From: Doryteuthis pealeii
Lineage: Eukaryota > Mollusca > Cephalopoda > Myopsida > Loliginidae
Length of the DNA: 64,000 nt
Direction of reading: 5' to 3'
Assembly: GCA_023376005.1 (NCBI GenBank)
Contig: CM042160.1
Location: forward strand, 82,557,776-82,621,775
Part shown: in pieces, positions 12,261 through 23,066 of the stretch
Layout: every line of letters starts with the position of its first letter
How positions within the stretch are numbered: the first letter of the stretch is position 1
Notes under the pieces: model-generated
Databases searched by the model: none
The model's input: only the letters and a program-made list of their open reading frames with translations
What the model was told of the DNA's origin: nothing
Translations under genes and position numbers: made by a program

Positions 12261-12507
12261 TAAGTGTATTTTGGCAGCATTTTTTCTTTTAAACATGTTG
12301 TGTTAAACTGTACAGACAATTCTTGTCGGACAAGTTTTTGTTCGATCCTTTCTAATTTTCTGGCCATCTTTTTGGTGTCAGGGTGGAACTGGTGTAGCAG
12401 TTTCCTACCTGAAGATGGCAAATCGAATTGCCGAAAGCGCTTGTAATGAAACCTTTGGTGGACTGCTACACAACATGGAGAATTGAATGTCAACCGGAAG
12501 TTTCGGG
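12255..12507 (+). mobile_element. Repeat with a second hammerhead family
   Basis: The segment around the ribozyme at 12400-12452 is flanked by GTGTAGCAG (12393-12401 region) and its complement CTGCTACAC (12463-12471), so the ribozyme sits inside a longer stem. No coding frame was recognised. Confidence 0.5.
12400..12452 (+). ncRNA. Type I hammerhead ribozyme, family 2
   Basis: Stem I has UAC/GUA next to the core, a small internal loop, then GUUUC/GAAAC. CUGAAGA is at 12409-12415 (position 7 is free in the hammerhead consensus). After one unpaired U, stem II is GGCAA/UUGCC. GAA is at 12433-12435. Stem III is only the self-complementary AGCGCU, suited to a dimeric fold. Predicted cleavage is after CUU at 12442. 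Confidence 0.65.
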
Positions 12508-12760
12508 TGTTGACCGGAACAGGAAGTCACGTGGTGACGTGGAACAACGAAGAAAGGGACCGGTCTCTTTTTGCTTTCCGCCATCGTAGGGTACGGATCG
12601 GGCCTCTGGTGCCTAGTATGGGGTCACAGTAATTTAACAGTGTCCCCTCTCTCTTTCTCTCTGCCTTTCCTCCTCTCTGATACGAACCCACGAGACGAGC
12701 ACGATAATAAAGGCTAGCAGTTGTGACTACATATTTCTCGCGTTGTAATTTTTATCAACA
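12508..12760 (+). mobile_element. LTR-like segment
   Basis: It begins TGTTGACCGG and ends TTATCAACA (TG...CA), is 253 bp long, GC-richer than its surroundings, and holds an AATAAAGG polyadenylation-like signal near 12705 followed by TTGTGACTAC. The next bases (AGATGACCGCCACGAG) could be a primer-binding region. No target-site duplication, second LTR or pol frame was found, so this is a candidate 5' or solo LTR. Confidence 0.4.
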
Positions 12761-12837
12761 AGATGACCGCCACGAGCCGAATACATTTTTAGTACGGTGA
12801 ATATATCGCTTTGGGTATCGTGAATAAAACAGATACC

Positions 12838-12892
12838 ACAACGTTACATACATCATTTTGGTACTGTGAAAATACCACAACGTTACAATATT
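12838..12892 (+). repeat. Short direct repeat
   Basis: TACCACAACGTTACA occurs twice about 45 bp apart, with related GTATCGTGAATA and GTACTGTGAAAA spacers. Confidence 0.5.
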
Positions 12893-13163
12893 CTCATATT
12901 AGTTATTTACTAAACTTAGATTAGTTGTGGCACAAGGTCAAGAAATATTGAGCATCTAGTGAGAATTGAACTCACTAACAATGATCTGCTAATCTAGCTT
13001 GCTAACCATTACACCACATGAGGTGCTCATATTCTCATATAGTTATTTACTAAACTTAGATCAGTTGTGGCACAAGGCCAAAAGCATGGAGCATCTAATG
13101 AGAATTGAACTCACTAACAATGGTTTGCTAATCCAGCTTGCTAACCATTGCCGAACATGAGGT
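12893..13163 (-). repeat. Two tandem SINE B copies
   Basis: Two head-to-tail copies, each with GAGAATTGAACTC (B-box complement) and GCTAACCATT near the 5' end of the SINE. They share the TAAACTTAGAT tail motif. Confidence 0.8.
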
Positions 13164-13769
13164 GACTTGGTTGGTCCAAACAAGTCCGTTAATTGATATA
13201 ACTAAAGTGGGTGATATTGAACTGCACACTATTAGTGATCTCAAGTTGTACAAAATTGTTTACCCAGCAGCTTTTCTGTTTAGACAAGCTCTTATTCCAG
13301 ATTTGGTGTGACAGTTAATTTCACTTCTATTGTAACAATAAACTTGTCACTCCCCACCCCCCTATTTCCTCACCCTCGTCCCTTTACAAGGGTAGAACAG
13401 GTGTCCAAGACAGAGGATGACAAGTGGTAATAGGCCCCATTATAGTAGATTTACAAGATAAACCTGATTTTTTTTTCTTTCTTTTATACATAATCCAAAG
13501 TTGAAGTTTTTGGAGATGAATGGAGGGTTCGGGTCATAGGTTAAAATAAGATATTTGAGCTGTCTTTAGTTAAATGGGAGAAGATAAGAAAAGACAAAAT
13601 GAAAAAGAAATTTTGGAAATGGTTACCATAAACAATGGATCAAATGGAAGAATCAATTAATTTCAAACCCTACCCCCTCACCACACCCGGGGTATTTAGT
13701 GTCTGGGTGGGGCTGTTAGTCTGTGATCAAAGAAGGAACCATGTGCAGCATTTAATATATATGTCTGCG
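13164..13769. other. Unassigned stretch
   Basis: No gene, SINE or long repeat recognised. A few C runs and one T run are present. Confidence 0.4.
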
Positions 13770-14130
13770 AATCTATTTGACCCCCCCTAACAGGTCATGT
13801 GCACTCTTAGGTACTAAACTGCATTAGGTGGTGAGGCTCCAGTTCTGGATCTCTGGAAGCCGCCCCCCTTCATTGCCATTACTCTCAGGTCCACTCTAGT
13901 GTCCCATTATGGTGTAATGGTTATCAAGCTAGTCTTGCAGATCCATTAATACTAAATAGCAGATTTGTTTCTTGCAGGATGCCCCATACTTGCAACATTG
14001 TGTCACATCCTACCCATGGCAAATGGGTTGGGTAAATACCTTATCTCAGGTTCACTCTGACCCCCGAGTGGTAGTACCTGTCGGGGTCACATTTACAATT
14101 TAAATACATCTGTTTAAAAATTGCATCTAT
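13770..14130. repeat. Repeat D fragments around a SINE B copy
   Basis: Bases 13770-13905 and 14036-14125 resemble repeat D on the minus strand (GGTGAGGCTCCAGTTCTGG, GAGTGGTAGTACCTGTCGGG). Bases 13908-14035 are a plus-strand SINE B whose B-box half is altered and whose tail (CACATCCTACCCATGG) resembles SINE C, so it may be a chimera. Confidence 0.55.
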
Positions 14131-14589
14131 CTGCATATCTGCATTTGTTACATAATCTATGCGGTTGCCTAAGATTATTGTCAATCCCCTGTATTTCTAA
14201 AGGGATGGCCCTTTTCATATCATGGGCGAGACTTTCCATGGAATAGTACAGAAAGCCCGCGACATACATGAAGTCACGTGGGACCTGGTTGGGTCCTCAG
14301 TTTTCAGTTGGACGTCAGGCAGTAAGGATGTGCTGCCTTAACTGGAACTCACGTGTGCTATGTTAGTCAGATGTTAGTTACATGAAATGTTTTGTTAAGG
14401 AAATAAAAGTTTAAGAAAAATAACACGGTCTTGTGATTAATGAATGTCTTGGTAACAAGACTAGAAGAAATGAGTTAAGTGCGACCGACCACCAAGACGA
14501 AGTCAAGATGTTAGAAGAGACCTAGAAGAAGAAGAATAGAAGAAAGTAAAGAAATAATGAAAAGGGGTATACAACACATTTGGTGGTTC
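14131..14589. other. Unassigned stretch with an LTR-like look
   Basis: Moderately GC-rich, with an AATAAAAG signal near 14400 and no recognised frame. It may be an old LTR fragment; nothing firm supports that. Confidence 0.25.
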
Positions 14590-14875
14590 ATGATGACGAA
14601 GACATTGCCAGTCTGCAGCCCGGTTAATACATATATACACACACACACAATTTCTTCTTTACAGGCATGTTGTCTTAATGATAAGTGACTAATACGCTGC
14701 TTTGAAACCAATGGTAACCTTAAACCTGTATTATACTCCATAACAAACAAACAAATAGACACACACACACACACACACATACATATATATAACACATAGA
14801 TTTGTACATTTTACAGAAGATAAGTGGCTAATATGCTGCTTTAAAACCAATGGTAACAATCACACCGTAACCGTT
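14590..14875 (+). repeat. Two decayed copies of hammerhead family 6
   Basis: Two segments (near 14665-14725 and 14815-14868) match the ribozyme repeat at 51423-51482 (GATAAGTGACTAATACGCTG, AAACCAATGGTAAC). The core is mutated to UUAAUGA in the first; the second has lost CUGAUGA and GAAA is changed to AAAA. (CA)n runs lie between them. Confidence 0.6.
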
Positions 14876-14962
14876 AATTTTTATATGTGCGTTTGTTTAC
14901 GAAAGCTGATGACGTGATCATTGCATGTGAAAAAATGCACATATAAAAATTAACGGTTAATA
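14866..14962. repeat. Inverted repeat of about 28-bp arms
   Basis: AACCGTTAATTTTTATATGT pairs with the complement ending in AACGGTTA at 14934-14962. The loop holds CTGATGACG but no usable hammerhead fold. Confidence 0.6.
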
Positions 14963-15033
14963 ACATTACATTCACACATTCACTATACACTCAACATGTT
15001 TCATTTTTCTCCCTCACAAAAATTTCTGTAACA

Positions 15034-15078
15034 GTGTCCTGATGATGGTTTAATACCGAAATACTTAAGTATAGACAC
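15034..15078 (+). ncRNA. Type I hammerhead ribozyme, family 3
   Basis: Stem I is GUGUC/GACAC, perfect. CUGAUGA is at 15039-15045. After one unpaired U, stem II is GGU/ACC. GAA is at 15058-15060. Stem III is AUAC-UUAA-GUAU. Predicted cleavage is after AUA at 15073. It is the smallest complete motif here at 45 nt. A (TA)n run lies about 100 bp downstream. Confidence 0.75.
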
Positions 15079-15777
15079 ATACAATTGTTTCCTCTGATCA
15101 TAACATCCTGTGTTTGTTACATTTTTTGAAAATATTTTCTTCACATATTGTCGGATTAATTTCCTCATCATTTTTCCATATATATATATATAAACACATA
15201 GATATGTACATCTTACAGAAGATAAGACGGACAGACTAGAGCTGAGTTACCAGTACTTTGGCAATTATTATTAGCTAGAATCTCGTCATAGCATTGGGAA
15301 AAGTATCTTTTTCAATACTTATATCCCACTGTTACAGAAGATGGTATGATGGGGGGGGGTCAGAAAGGGACAAACCAACATTCACGAAATACCATTGCCT
15401 ATTTAATGGTATTGTTGCACAGAATATACTAATGACAAAGTTATCAAAGAACAAAAGCTAGAAACAATAAAAGGTGCCCCCCCCCCCTGCCGCCACACTA
15501 ATCACAAGGGTTCATGGACTGCTGCATTTTGGGCTGGGAATTATTAGGCAAGTCTGAAAAAAAAAAAAAACCCAGTGCATATAAAATAGCAGCTGGCATG
15601 TTCTTGAATGTTTAGGGGGGAAAATAATCCAATATGGATACTGATACTAATAAGGGGGTTGACTACCGGGAGATGTTGCAGATATTGGAGAGGGGCAGAC
15701 AGTCAGAGATTCCTTAGTCTCCATTTTATATTTATATGTGTAGGAAACTGGAAAACATGCACCAAGCCCAGGTTACT
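15079..15777. other. Unassigned stretch
   Basis: Contains (TA)n at 15179-15193, G and C runs and an A run at 15558-15570. No gene recognised. Confidence 0.4.
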
Positions 15778-16215
15778 TTTTGTTATCATTGGGGAACAAG
15801 AAAAGATTTGATAAACGTGCCAGGTTTTGGACCATTTTTTCTTGTTCCCCAATGATACCTACATCAGAAAGAGTAGGTCTAAAAAAAAGTTCAGCTTGGG
15901 TTACCCTTAGGGCAGACCTTCAAATCGTCCTTAACTCCCTTTAAGGGCTTATTTTTCTGATGCAGGTATCATTGGGGAACAAGAAAACTTTTGGCCCATT
16001 TGCCAAAACTTCTTGTTCCCCAATGATACCTGCATCAGAAAAAAAGGACTAAAAAAGTTTGGCTTCAGGTTACCCTTACTGCAGACCTTCAAATCGTTCT
16101 TACTCCCTTTTATATTTATGTTTGTATGAAACTGAAAAACTTTAGTCAAGAGCTTATTTTTCCAATGCAGGTATCATTGGGGAACAAGGAAACTAAAAGT
16201 TTGGCTTGGGGTTAC
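15778..16215. mobile_element. Array of foldback MITE-like elements
   Basis: The motif TATCATTGGGGAACAAGAAA and its complement occur as facing pairs: 15785/15840, 15965/16015 and a single copy near 16170. Outside them lie TTTTCTGATGCAGG and TTTGGCTTGGGTTACCC. One unit (about 15945-16075) is a clean hairpin. The same element stands alone at 22862-23066. Confidence 0.7.
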
Positions 16216-16462
16216 CCTTACCACACTTATAATCTGGACTAATTATTAACATTTTTTACTAAATGACTTTTTTCAAACAAATCTATTTGACCCTAACAAG
16301 TAATACAAGTCCAGGTGGACCTGAGAGTAATGGCAATGAATGGGTACTCCATTTGTAAGTAATATAACAATAATAGTAGTTTAACCTATAACTGGGAGAG
16401 ATGAGAAGGATTTATACCTTTCTTGAGGGTATTAGTACAAAAGTCAATATAATAGTGCAACT

Positions 16463-16740
16463 GGTTGGTTGGCTGGTTAAATTTTACGGCATCTCAACCC
16501 TTGTTGGGTAATTTTATGTCGAAGACATTTTGTTTTATTCATTCTTGATGGGTACTCAGTCTCTTTTTTAAACACATTTTGTTCTATTTAATCCATAGAT
16601 GTGACCTAAATAGGTAATACCACTCCGGGTCAGAGTGGACCTGGGAGTAATGGTGATGAAGAGGTACTCCACATTCTTTAGAGCTTCGGAACTGGAACTT
16701 CACCATTAGATGCAGTTTGCCACCACCTAGCACATATATG
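16463..16740 (+). repeat. Repeat D, diverged copy
   Basis: It shares the order of repeat D motifs: GGCATCTCAACCC, TTTTATTCATTCTTGATGG, ACCACTCCGGGTCAGAGTGG and a GATGAAGAGGTACTCCAC-type segment. Confidence 0.7.
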
Positions 16741-16748
16741 ATAAATAT

Positions 16749-16990
16749 GTAGGAAGCACGTGGTGTAATGGTTAAAGTCATGGGAAATGGACTCATTGCC
16801 CCGAGTTCAAATCCTGGACGTGGTAATTGCATTTCACTTAGCGCTAATACCCTTGGGGAAGGTATGAATTCTACTCTCCCTCCAGCTATGGGTAAATAGT
16901 AGGGCAGACTGGGCTCTTTAACCTTGGTTAGGCAACCGGTCTAGGAGAAGGAAAACTCTGAATTCAAACCTGTTAAACTCTGCTTACTCC
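16749..16990 (+). repeat. tRNA-derived SINE C, good copy
   Basis: Head with CGTGGTGTAATGGTTAAAG (A-box region) and CGAGTTCAAATCCTGG (B box), then CGCTAATACCCTTGGGG, the TAAATAGTAGGGCAGACTGG body and a tail at CAAACCTGTTAAACTCTGC. This copy best defines the family head. Confidence 0.85.
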
Positions 16991-17211
16991 TTTTTTTAAC
17001 CTTTATTTTCTCTTATTTCTTCTTCCTCTCTTTTTATAGCAGTCCGCCCAGTTTTATTTCCACTATCAAACTCTGGTGGACCTTCATAATCACGTTACAA
17101 TACTCTTCAACCAATAGCTGTGGGGGGGGGGGGAGATGAGTGGGCTTCATACCTTTCCCAATTAGTTTACTAGCTTATAATCATACCTTTATATCTTTAA
17201 ATTAAATTTAT

Positions 17212-17480
17212 TGCCATGAGTCTCACTTTCCACCCATCCCTATTGGTCATCACTCCTGGCAAATCCACCTCACAACATTCAATATCCGATAACTGGAGAA
17301 ATTAGGTTGTTTCATACCTTTCCCAATTAGATTACTAGCTTATAATCATACCTTTATATTTTTAAAGTTGAGCTCCTCAAATGATGCGATGGTAAGAAGC
17401 AAGGTAGATTAGCAGACCATTTGTAGTGAGTTTGGTTCTCACTGGGTGCCCCATACTTCTGGATTTGTGCTGTACCTAAC
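17212..17480 (+). repeat. Family J repeat and SINE B copy
   Basis: Bases 17212-17330 share with 19425-19550 a segment containing CACCCATCCCTATTGGTCAT and CAACATTCAAT. Bases 17388-17480 are a plus-strand SINE B with a worn A box and a GTTCTCACTGGGTGCCCC B-box side. Confidence 0.65.
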
Positions 17481-17704
17481 CAAAGATCCTTGTGGTAGAA
17501 CAGAAGTGGCACTATTTAATCCATAGATGGGAGGATGAGAGGTTCATACCTTTACCAAGGGTATTAGCCAAAAAGGGAACATAATAGCACTTACTATGAT
17601 ATACAGTCCAGTATAAGTGGGATGCACGGAAAATACTGCATTAATAATATGGATAGTTTTGCTGTAAATCTAAGTCAGCTAGACTTTAATAGAGGCATCG
17701 TTAA

Positions 17705-18008
17705 TAAATAAGATGCTAATTAATAAAAAGTAAAAAAATTAATAAAAAATTTAATAAAAAATTATATTAATAAAAAATTAAATTAAATTAATAATTAAAT
17801 TAATGAAATAATAAATTAATAAAAATTAAATTAAAATTAATAAATTAAATTAATAAATTAATTAATTAAATTAAATTAAAAATTAATAAATTAAATTAAA
17901 TTAAATTAAATTAATAAATTAATAAATTAAATTAATAAATTAATAAATTAATAAAAAATTAAATTAAATTAATTAATTAATTAAATTAAAAAATTAATAA
18001 AAAATTAA
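17705..18008. repeat. AT-only minisatellite
   Basis: About 300 bp almost wholly of A and T, built from AAATTAAATTAATAA-like units of variable length. Confidence 0.9.
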
Positions 18009-18009
18009 G

Positions 18010-18155
18010 TATGAAACTGGGAGGATGAGGGTTTCATACATTTCCCAAGAGTATTAGTCCAAAAGTGAATGTAATAGTGTGACTGGAGTTTGAACTCACT
18101 TACTATGCCATCGAGGTCCAGTACATTAGCCTCTATGCCACGGGGACTCCCTAGG
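18010..18155 (-). repeat. Family K tRNA-related SINE
   Basis: GGAGTTTGAACTCAC (B-box complement) and a TTTCATACATTTCCCAAGAG segment match 33405-33545. The minus-strand 5' end carries GGGAGTCCCCGTGGCATAG. It seems related to SINE C but is distinct in its head. Confidence 0.55.
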
Positions 18156-18609
18156 CCTATAGTAAATACTGGATGAATCCAAATACAAGAAAAAAAAAAA
18201 CACCGATTCATTCAATAGGAAATAGTTAAGTATCTCATTTTTATTATTATTATTTTTTGTTGTTATTACTCCAGGGTCGAGTCACAAGTGATTAAGAATG
18301 AAAGAATTATAGAAAGAAAAGAACGGAATTGTGAACGCCGTCACACTGCCCCTGCTGCTGTTGATATGTGGATATAGAAATTTCAGAGTGAATGATTTCT
18401 TTTGTTTTTGTTTGGGAACTGTTTTGAGAATGGGGAAATGCTTTATTTCTGTCTGAATGAACAACAAAAAAAAGGAAATACAAAAGAAGTGAAACAAAAA
18501 AAAGAGGAAGTGAAGAAGAATTAAAAAATTCATAAAGTCTGAAAATGATTTATGGAGCGGAATTGGATATTGTTAAGGTTTGAGAACTCTTATGGCGTAA
18601 AAATGTGGG
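18156..18609. other. Unassigned stretch
   Basis: A and GAA-rich segments; no gene, SINE or inverted repeat recognised. Confidence 0.4.
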
Positions 18610-18619
18610 TAAGTTACTC

Positions 18620-18622
<3 letters not shown>

Positions 18623-18666
<44 letters not shown>

Positions 18667-18856
18667 CGTGTGTGTGTGTGTGTAGTCTATGTACTCTTCA
18701 TTGTTGGTATATCTGATGAGTCCAATTTTCTGTGTGTATATATAATATCTAAATATATGTTTTATATATATATATGTCTATAATATATATTTATGGGAAA
18801 ATACCCCAAAAATCATTTTCCCATAAATATATATATAATAGACATCTATATATAAT

Positions 18857-18908
<52 letters not shown>

Positions 18909-19283
18909 GAAAATACCAAAAAAATATTTTCCTATGAATATATATTGTAAAAAAGTCGATGGGGCGGCCTAAAGTCGGTATCAGCCAGTCAGTGAGGGAG
19001 TCTATCTCCTTTTTAATAGCGCTAGACCAAGGAGATTGATTTTTTAGCATCTGAGGTGGAGCGCCACACCTACCATCAGCTCCTTACTTTACCGCACAGG
19101 TCCCTGTGCTACTCATATGCTCAGTTGGCGAGGACCGGTATCGAACTAGGAACCTTGTGGTTTCTAGCTGAACACTCTACCGACTGAGCTAACCCGGCCC
19201 ATATATTGTAGACATCTATATATATATATATATATACACACACACATACATATAAATATAATACATACACAGAAAATTAGACT

Positions 19284-19324
<41 letters not shown>

Positions 19325-19330
19325 TAGTGC
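18623..19330. repeat. TA/GT microsatellites, small foldbacks and a SINE A
   Basis: (TA)n-(GT)n at 18623-18683. A hairpin at about 18780-18840 has arms around TTTATGGGAAAATACC, and a partial repeat of it lies at 18905-18945. SINE A (minus) occupies 18954-19200. The outer flanks 18717-18750 and 19258-19290 (ATTTTCTGTGTGTATA and complement) are inverted, so the whole block reads as an old foldback into which SINE A inserted. Confidence 0.6.
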
Positions 19331-19424
19331 CGAAAACATTAATCTTTCAAGGTGAGTGTTAATGAAAAGATTTTAATCTTTACTGGGGATGCCACAATTA
19401 TACCCCCCCCCTCAGTTGACAGTA

Positions 19425-19620
19425 CATATTGCCATGGCTCTCTCTTTCCACCCATCCCTATTGGTCATCACTCCTGGCAAATCCACCTCACAACATTCAA
19501 TTTCTGATAACTGGAGAAATGAGGGCATTTCATACCTTTCCCAAAAGTATTCATTCTGAAAGTAAACTCAATATCACGACTGAACATGGAAATTATTTCT
19601 GCTGCACTCTATATAAGGTG
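19425..19620 (+). repeat. Family J repeat
   Basis: Second copy of the 17212-17330 family, with CACCCATCCCTATTGGTCAT and GATAACTGGAGAAATGAGGG. Short frames here look fortuitous. Confidence 0.6.
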
Positions 19621-19910
19621 TGACAAAAAATATCAAGACATTAGTTAAAATGGAGCTACCATTACCCTTGCCTAAGATTGCCTGGTAGCACCATCTAGCT
19701 AATGACTTCCAATTTATTCATCTACTAGAATTTGGCTACCCTGGGTTTCCTGGGCAGAGGCGGAGATAATAAAAAGTTACTCATACAGATCCATTGTTAG
19801 TTTTGGTCTTAGATAATTGATTTGTTTAGGTTTTAACACAACCAATGACTTTCACCTTTTCTTATTATTCAAATCCTAATTTTTAAATATCTTTCCAGAT
19901 ATAAACATGC

Positions 19911-20356
19911 AATACTCCACTTTGGCCCTATCTTGGGCTAGACGGGCGGTCTGAGAGGCCCCCTCCGATCAATCGGCTGGTCACGTCAAGCCCTAGCACC
20001 TAGCAAAACCCTATTGCCCTTATGGCAAGCCCCAACCCCTTTTTATCATATGAGTGCTAGAAGGCGGTGGCTGCGGGTCTACATGTCCTGGGAATGACGT
20101 TAAACTCTATCTGATGGTGAGGCTCCAGTTTTGGAGGTTTGGGGAATGTGGAACACCCCTTCATCACCATTGCTCCCTGGTCCACTCTGACCCGGAGTGG
20201 TAGTACCTGTTAGGGTCCCATCTATGGGTTAAATAGAAAAATGTATTTATAAAAAAAATTGTATTATCCATTAAGAATTGATTTATTTCAAAACTTTATC
20301 GGCATTTAATGACCCACTGAGGTTGATATGCCGTCAAACAAACAAAACCAAACCAG
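19911..20356 (-). repeat. Repeat D, near-complete copy
   Basis: On the minus strand it runs from the ACGGCATATCAACCTCAGTGG end through GGGTCAGAGTGG, the CACCGCCTTCTAGCACTC segment and CGATTGATCGGAGGGGG to AAAGTGGAGTATTGCATG. It is the only long minus-strand copy. No tRNA-like head or coding frame is seen. Confidence 0.8.
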
Positions 20357-20601
20357 ATATAAACAAAATCTTAATAATTTTTGCACAAAAAGCAAGCCCA
20401 GTTAAAAATCTTAATCAGAACATGTTTTCTTAAATGTCTGGTATGAATTAATCCCATCACAACATGATCACAATTTTCATAAATTGTCTTATTAACACAA
20501 CATAACATACTCTGATGAACATTTTTAACAAATTGAAATAGTGCAATATCAGCCAAATAAAAATCTTTATTTGAACATCTATGTGTTTTTCATATTATCT
20601 T

Positions 20602-20644
<43 letters not shown>

Positions 20645-20646
<2 letters not shown>

Positions 20647-20866
20647 AATAATCCAAAAGTCCAGAGAAGAAATCTTCCTTACGACATAGGAGTTTTTTTT
20701 AAAAACAACTTGTCGCAGTGTGAGAGCTCAATGTGTGCTTATTGTTAGAGTCACAGAGCAAATTTATAATTAAAGAAATAACAAAAGACTTAGAGATTTT
20801 GCATTATAGACTATTTCGGGGAGCTTAGACAAAAGTATCTAATTCTCCCGACTCATCAGATGATAA
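20645..20866 (-). mobile_element. Single-sided copy of hammerhead family 1
   Basis: It matches the left half of 11911-12120 (ATAATCCAAAAGTCCAGAG start, same order of motifs) but ends just after the ribozyme core, with no mirrored half. (TA)n lies on its left at 20603-20648. Confidence 0.65.
20801..20863 (-). ncRNA. Type I hammerhead ribozyme, family 1
   Basis: On the minus strand CUGAUGA is the complement of 20853-20859. G10.1 pairs with C11.1, UC is bulged, GGGAG pairs with CUCCC, and CGAAA is canonical. Stem III is AUAG-UC-UAU and cleavage would follow AUA. Stem I is 3 bp (CAU/AUG). It has the better core of the two family 1 copies. Confidence 0.7.
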
Positions 20867-21290
20867 ACAAATATATGCAACATATTCTTCTGCCACTGCG
20901 ATTAACCCTTTTTGTTGTAGATGAATGTGAGGATTTATTTTTATTACTTTGATATCTTATTACCAAACATTGTTCCACTGTGTGAGGGTCACGACTGTGT
21001 TTGTAATCATCTGAGAGCGGTGACGGGAGCAGGGAGCATGGAGCAGATTTGGAGAGGAATTGGAAATTTGAGGAAGGGTTAACTGAGGCATCCCAAAAAT
21101 TGTTGTTTTGGGGGGTCAGCATGGGTACGGTAAAGAGAATCGTCGGAGATTTAAGGAGAATTTCTGTCACTCGATTCCAAGTAACAACCACAAAACTGTA
21201 CCCACCCTACCAAAAAAAAAAAAATTAAATAAATAAATAAATAAATAAATAAAATAAAATAAAAACAAGAAATAACCTGTAATTGGTTCA
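20867..21290. other. Unassigned stretch
   Basis: A minus-strand frame of about 110 codons crosses 20856-21191 but shows no domain, and its ends do not look like splice sites. (AAAT)n lies at 21225-21265. Confidence 0.35.
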
Positions 21291-21291
21291 T

Positions 21292-21516
21292 TGGGGTGGC
21301 CTAAAGTCGGTATCAGCCAGACAGCGAGTGAGTCTATCCCCTTTTCACTAGAACAAGAACTGGTGTCTGAGGTGGAGCATTGCACCTACCATCAGCTCCT
21401 CACTTTACTGCGAAGATCTCTGTACTACTCATATGCTGACTTGGCGAGGGCTGGTATTGAACCAAGAACCTTGAGGGTTCCTACTCGGACATTCTACGAC
21501 TGAGCTAAACCTGGCC
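21292..21516 (-). repeat. SINE A, internally deleted
   Basis: Complete ends with a short internal loss in the CTAGACCAAGGAGATTG segment. The A box is altered. Confidence 0.8.
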
Positions 21517-21534
21517 TTACCATTACTATGAACT

Positions 21535-21965
21535 TTAATCTTTATTGGGAGCTCCAATACTTCTGGCCTTGTACCACAACTAAGCTAGGCATAGTAAATA
21601 AATAAATATGCTGAGTTTAACCAACATCCTAAGGTGTGACATACTCTGAACAACAACAAAAATAACTGTTATGGATATTTCTATAAGAGTAGGCTATCCA
21701 TTTTGTTATTAACCATTTTTAGATTCTTAGCCCTGTTGGTGAGGTTTAGCATATGTTGACTATATCCCCTGCAGAGGGGATAAGACCAGCAAAAGGGTGT
21801 ATCTTGGATATGACACTAAACTACACTGCTGGTGAGGCTCCAGTTCTGGAGATGTGCAAAATGTGGAGTACCCCTTCATCACCATAACAGGTCCACTCAG
21901 ACCTGGAATGGTAGTACCTGTTAGTGTCCTATATATGGGTCAAATAGATCTGTTTAAAAATTATT
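21535..21965. repeat. SINE B 3' fragment and repeat D fragment
   Basis: Bases 21535-21603 hold a SINE B tail (ACTTCTGGCCTTGTACCACA). Bases 21715-21965 hold repeat D on the minus strand (GGTGAGGCTCCAGTTCTGG, AATGGTAGTACCTGTTAG). Confidence 0.6.
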
Positions 21966-22148
21966 TGTATTCAATATAACATTGTGCACCCCCACAACAC
22001 ACACACCAACAAAAAAAAAGAAGCTTAAACAACGACACAACAAATGTAAATAATAATATACAATGAACGCAACTCCCTAATTTCTAGGGGAAAAAATTGA
22101 ATTAAAAAAATAACCCTAGACATGTTGACATACCGTTAAAATTAAACA

Positions 22149-22262
22149 GGGCACCACACGTGGTATAATGGTTAGCACAAACCCTTGTTAGTGAATTCAA
22201 TTCTCATTGGGCGCTCGCTACTTGAGGCCTTGTGCCACAACTAACCTGGGTAAATAACTATC
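22149..22262 (+). repeat. SINE B copy
   Basis: GGGCACCACACGTGGTATAATGG head, a B box mutated to GAATTCAATTCTC, and a tail ending in GGGTAAATAACT. Confidence 0.75.
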
Positions 22263-22565
22263 ATTAAAAATCAATCAATTTTAAGGTTTACTTAAAAACT
22301 ACACCAAAAAAACATTTTATATTAGTTGCCGTTAGAGAAAATGTTTTTACTCCATTTACAAAAAATGGATATACGAGGATTATTCCTATGTAGAGGGACA
22401 CCGTTTACGTCATTTTTCGGACGGGATAAAAACATTACGTGTTTACAATAAATAAATGAAAATAATAAATACAATTGATAAATTTTTGCCCTGACTGATT
22501 AAAACCTTAAATTCCGGAATCTATCAACAAATTCTTCAAGTTGAAAGGGAATTTACAAAAAATAT

Positions 22566-22719
<154 letters not shown>

Positions 22720-22861
22720 AAAAGTGTTGAGGAACTGAATTGTTATTTTAAAAAGTAACAGTAAGTAAAATAAAAATTTATCCATCTTTTTTTGAAAAAA
22801 TAATAAATAATAAAAAAATGAAAAAAAAAAAAATTAAAAAAATGATAGATGTTGTCCAGGT

Positions 22862-23066
22862 TAAAAGCGTGGTAAGGGTAACCTGAAACCGAACTTTTTT
22901 AGACCTTATTTTTCTGATGCCGGTATCATTGGGGAACGAGAAAAGCTTTGGTAAACGTGTCAAGACCCGGCTCGTTTTACAAAACTTTTCTCTTTCCCCA
23001 ATGACACCTGCATCGGAAAATATGGTCTAAAAGCGTTCGGATTTGGGTTACCCTCACCACGCTTAA
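22862..23066. mobile_element. Foldback MITE-like element
   Basis: Arms of about 95 bp face each other around a spacer near 22955-22975. Shared pairs are AAGCGTGGTAAGGGTAACC with its complement at the far end, TTTTTCTGATGCCGGTATC, and ATTGGGGAACGAGAAAAG. Same family as 15778-16215. No transposase is present. Confidence 0.75.

Noticed and set aside
14905..14940. Possible hammerhead with CUGAUGA and GAAAA
   Set aside because: Stem II needs a bulge and no stem III or cleavage triplet forms; the flanking inverted repeat explains the structure.
18717..18750. CUGAUGAGUC motif next to a TA/GT repeat
   Set aside because: No GAAA follows within a usable distance.
20856..21191. Minus-strand frame of 111 codons
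   Set aside because: It overlaps the end of a family 1 ribozyme repeat and has no recognisable domain or splice bounds.
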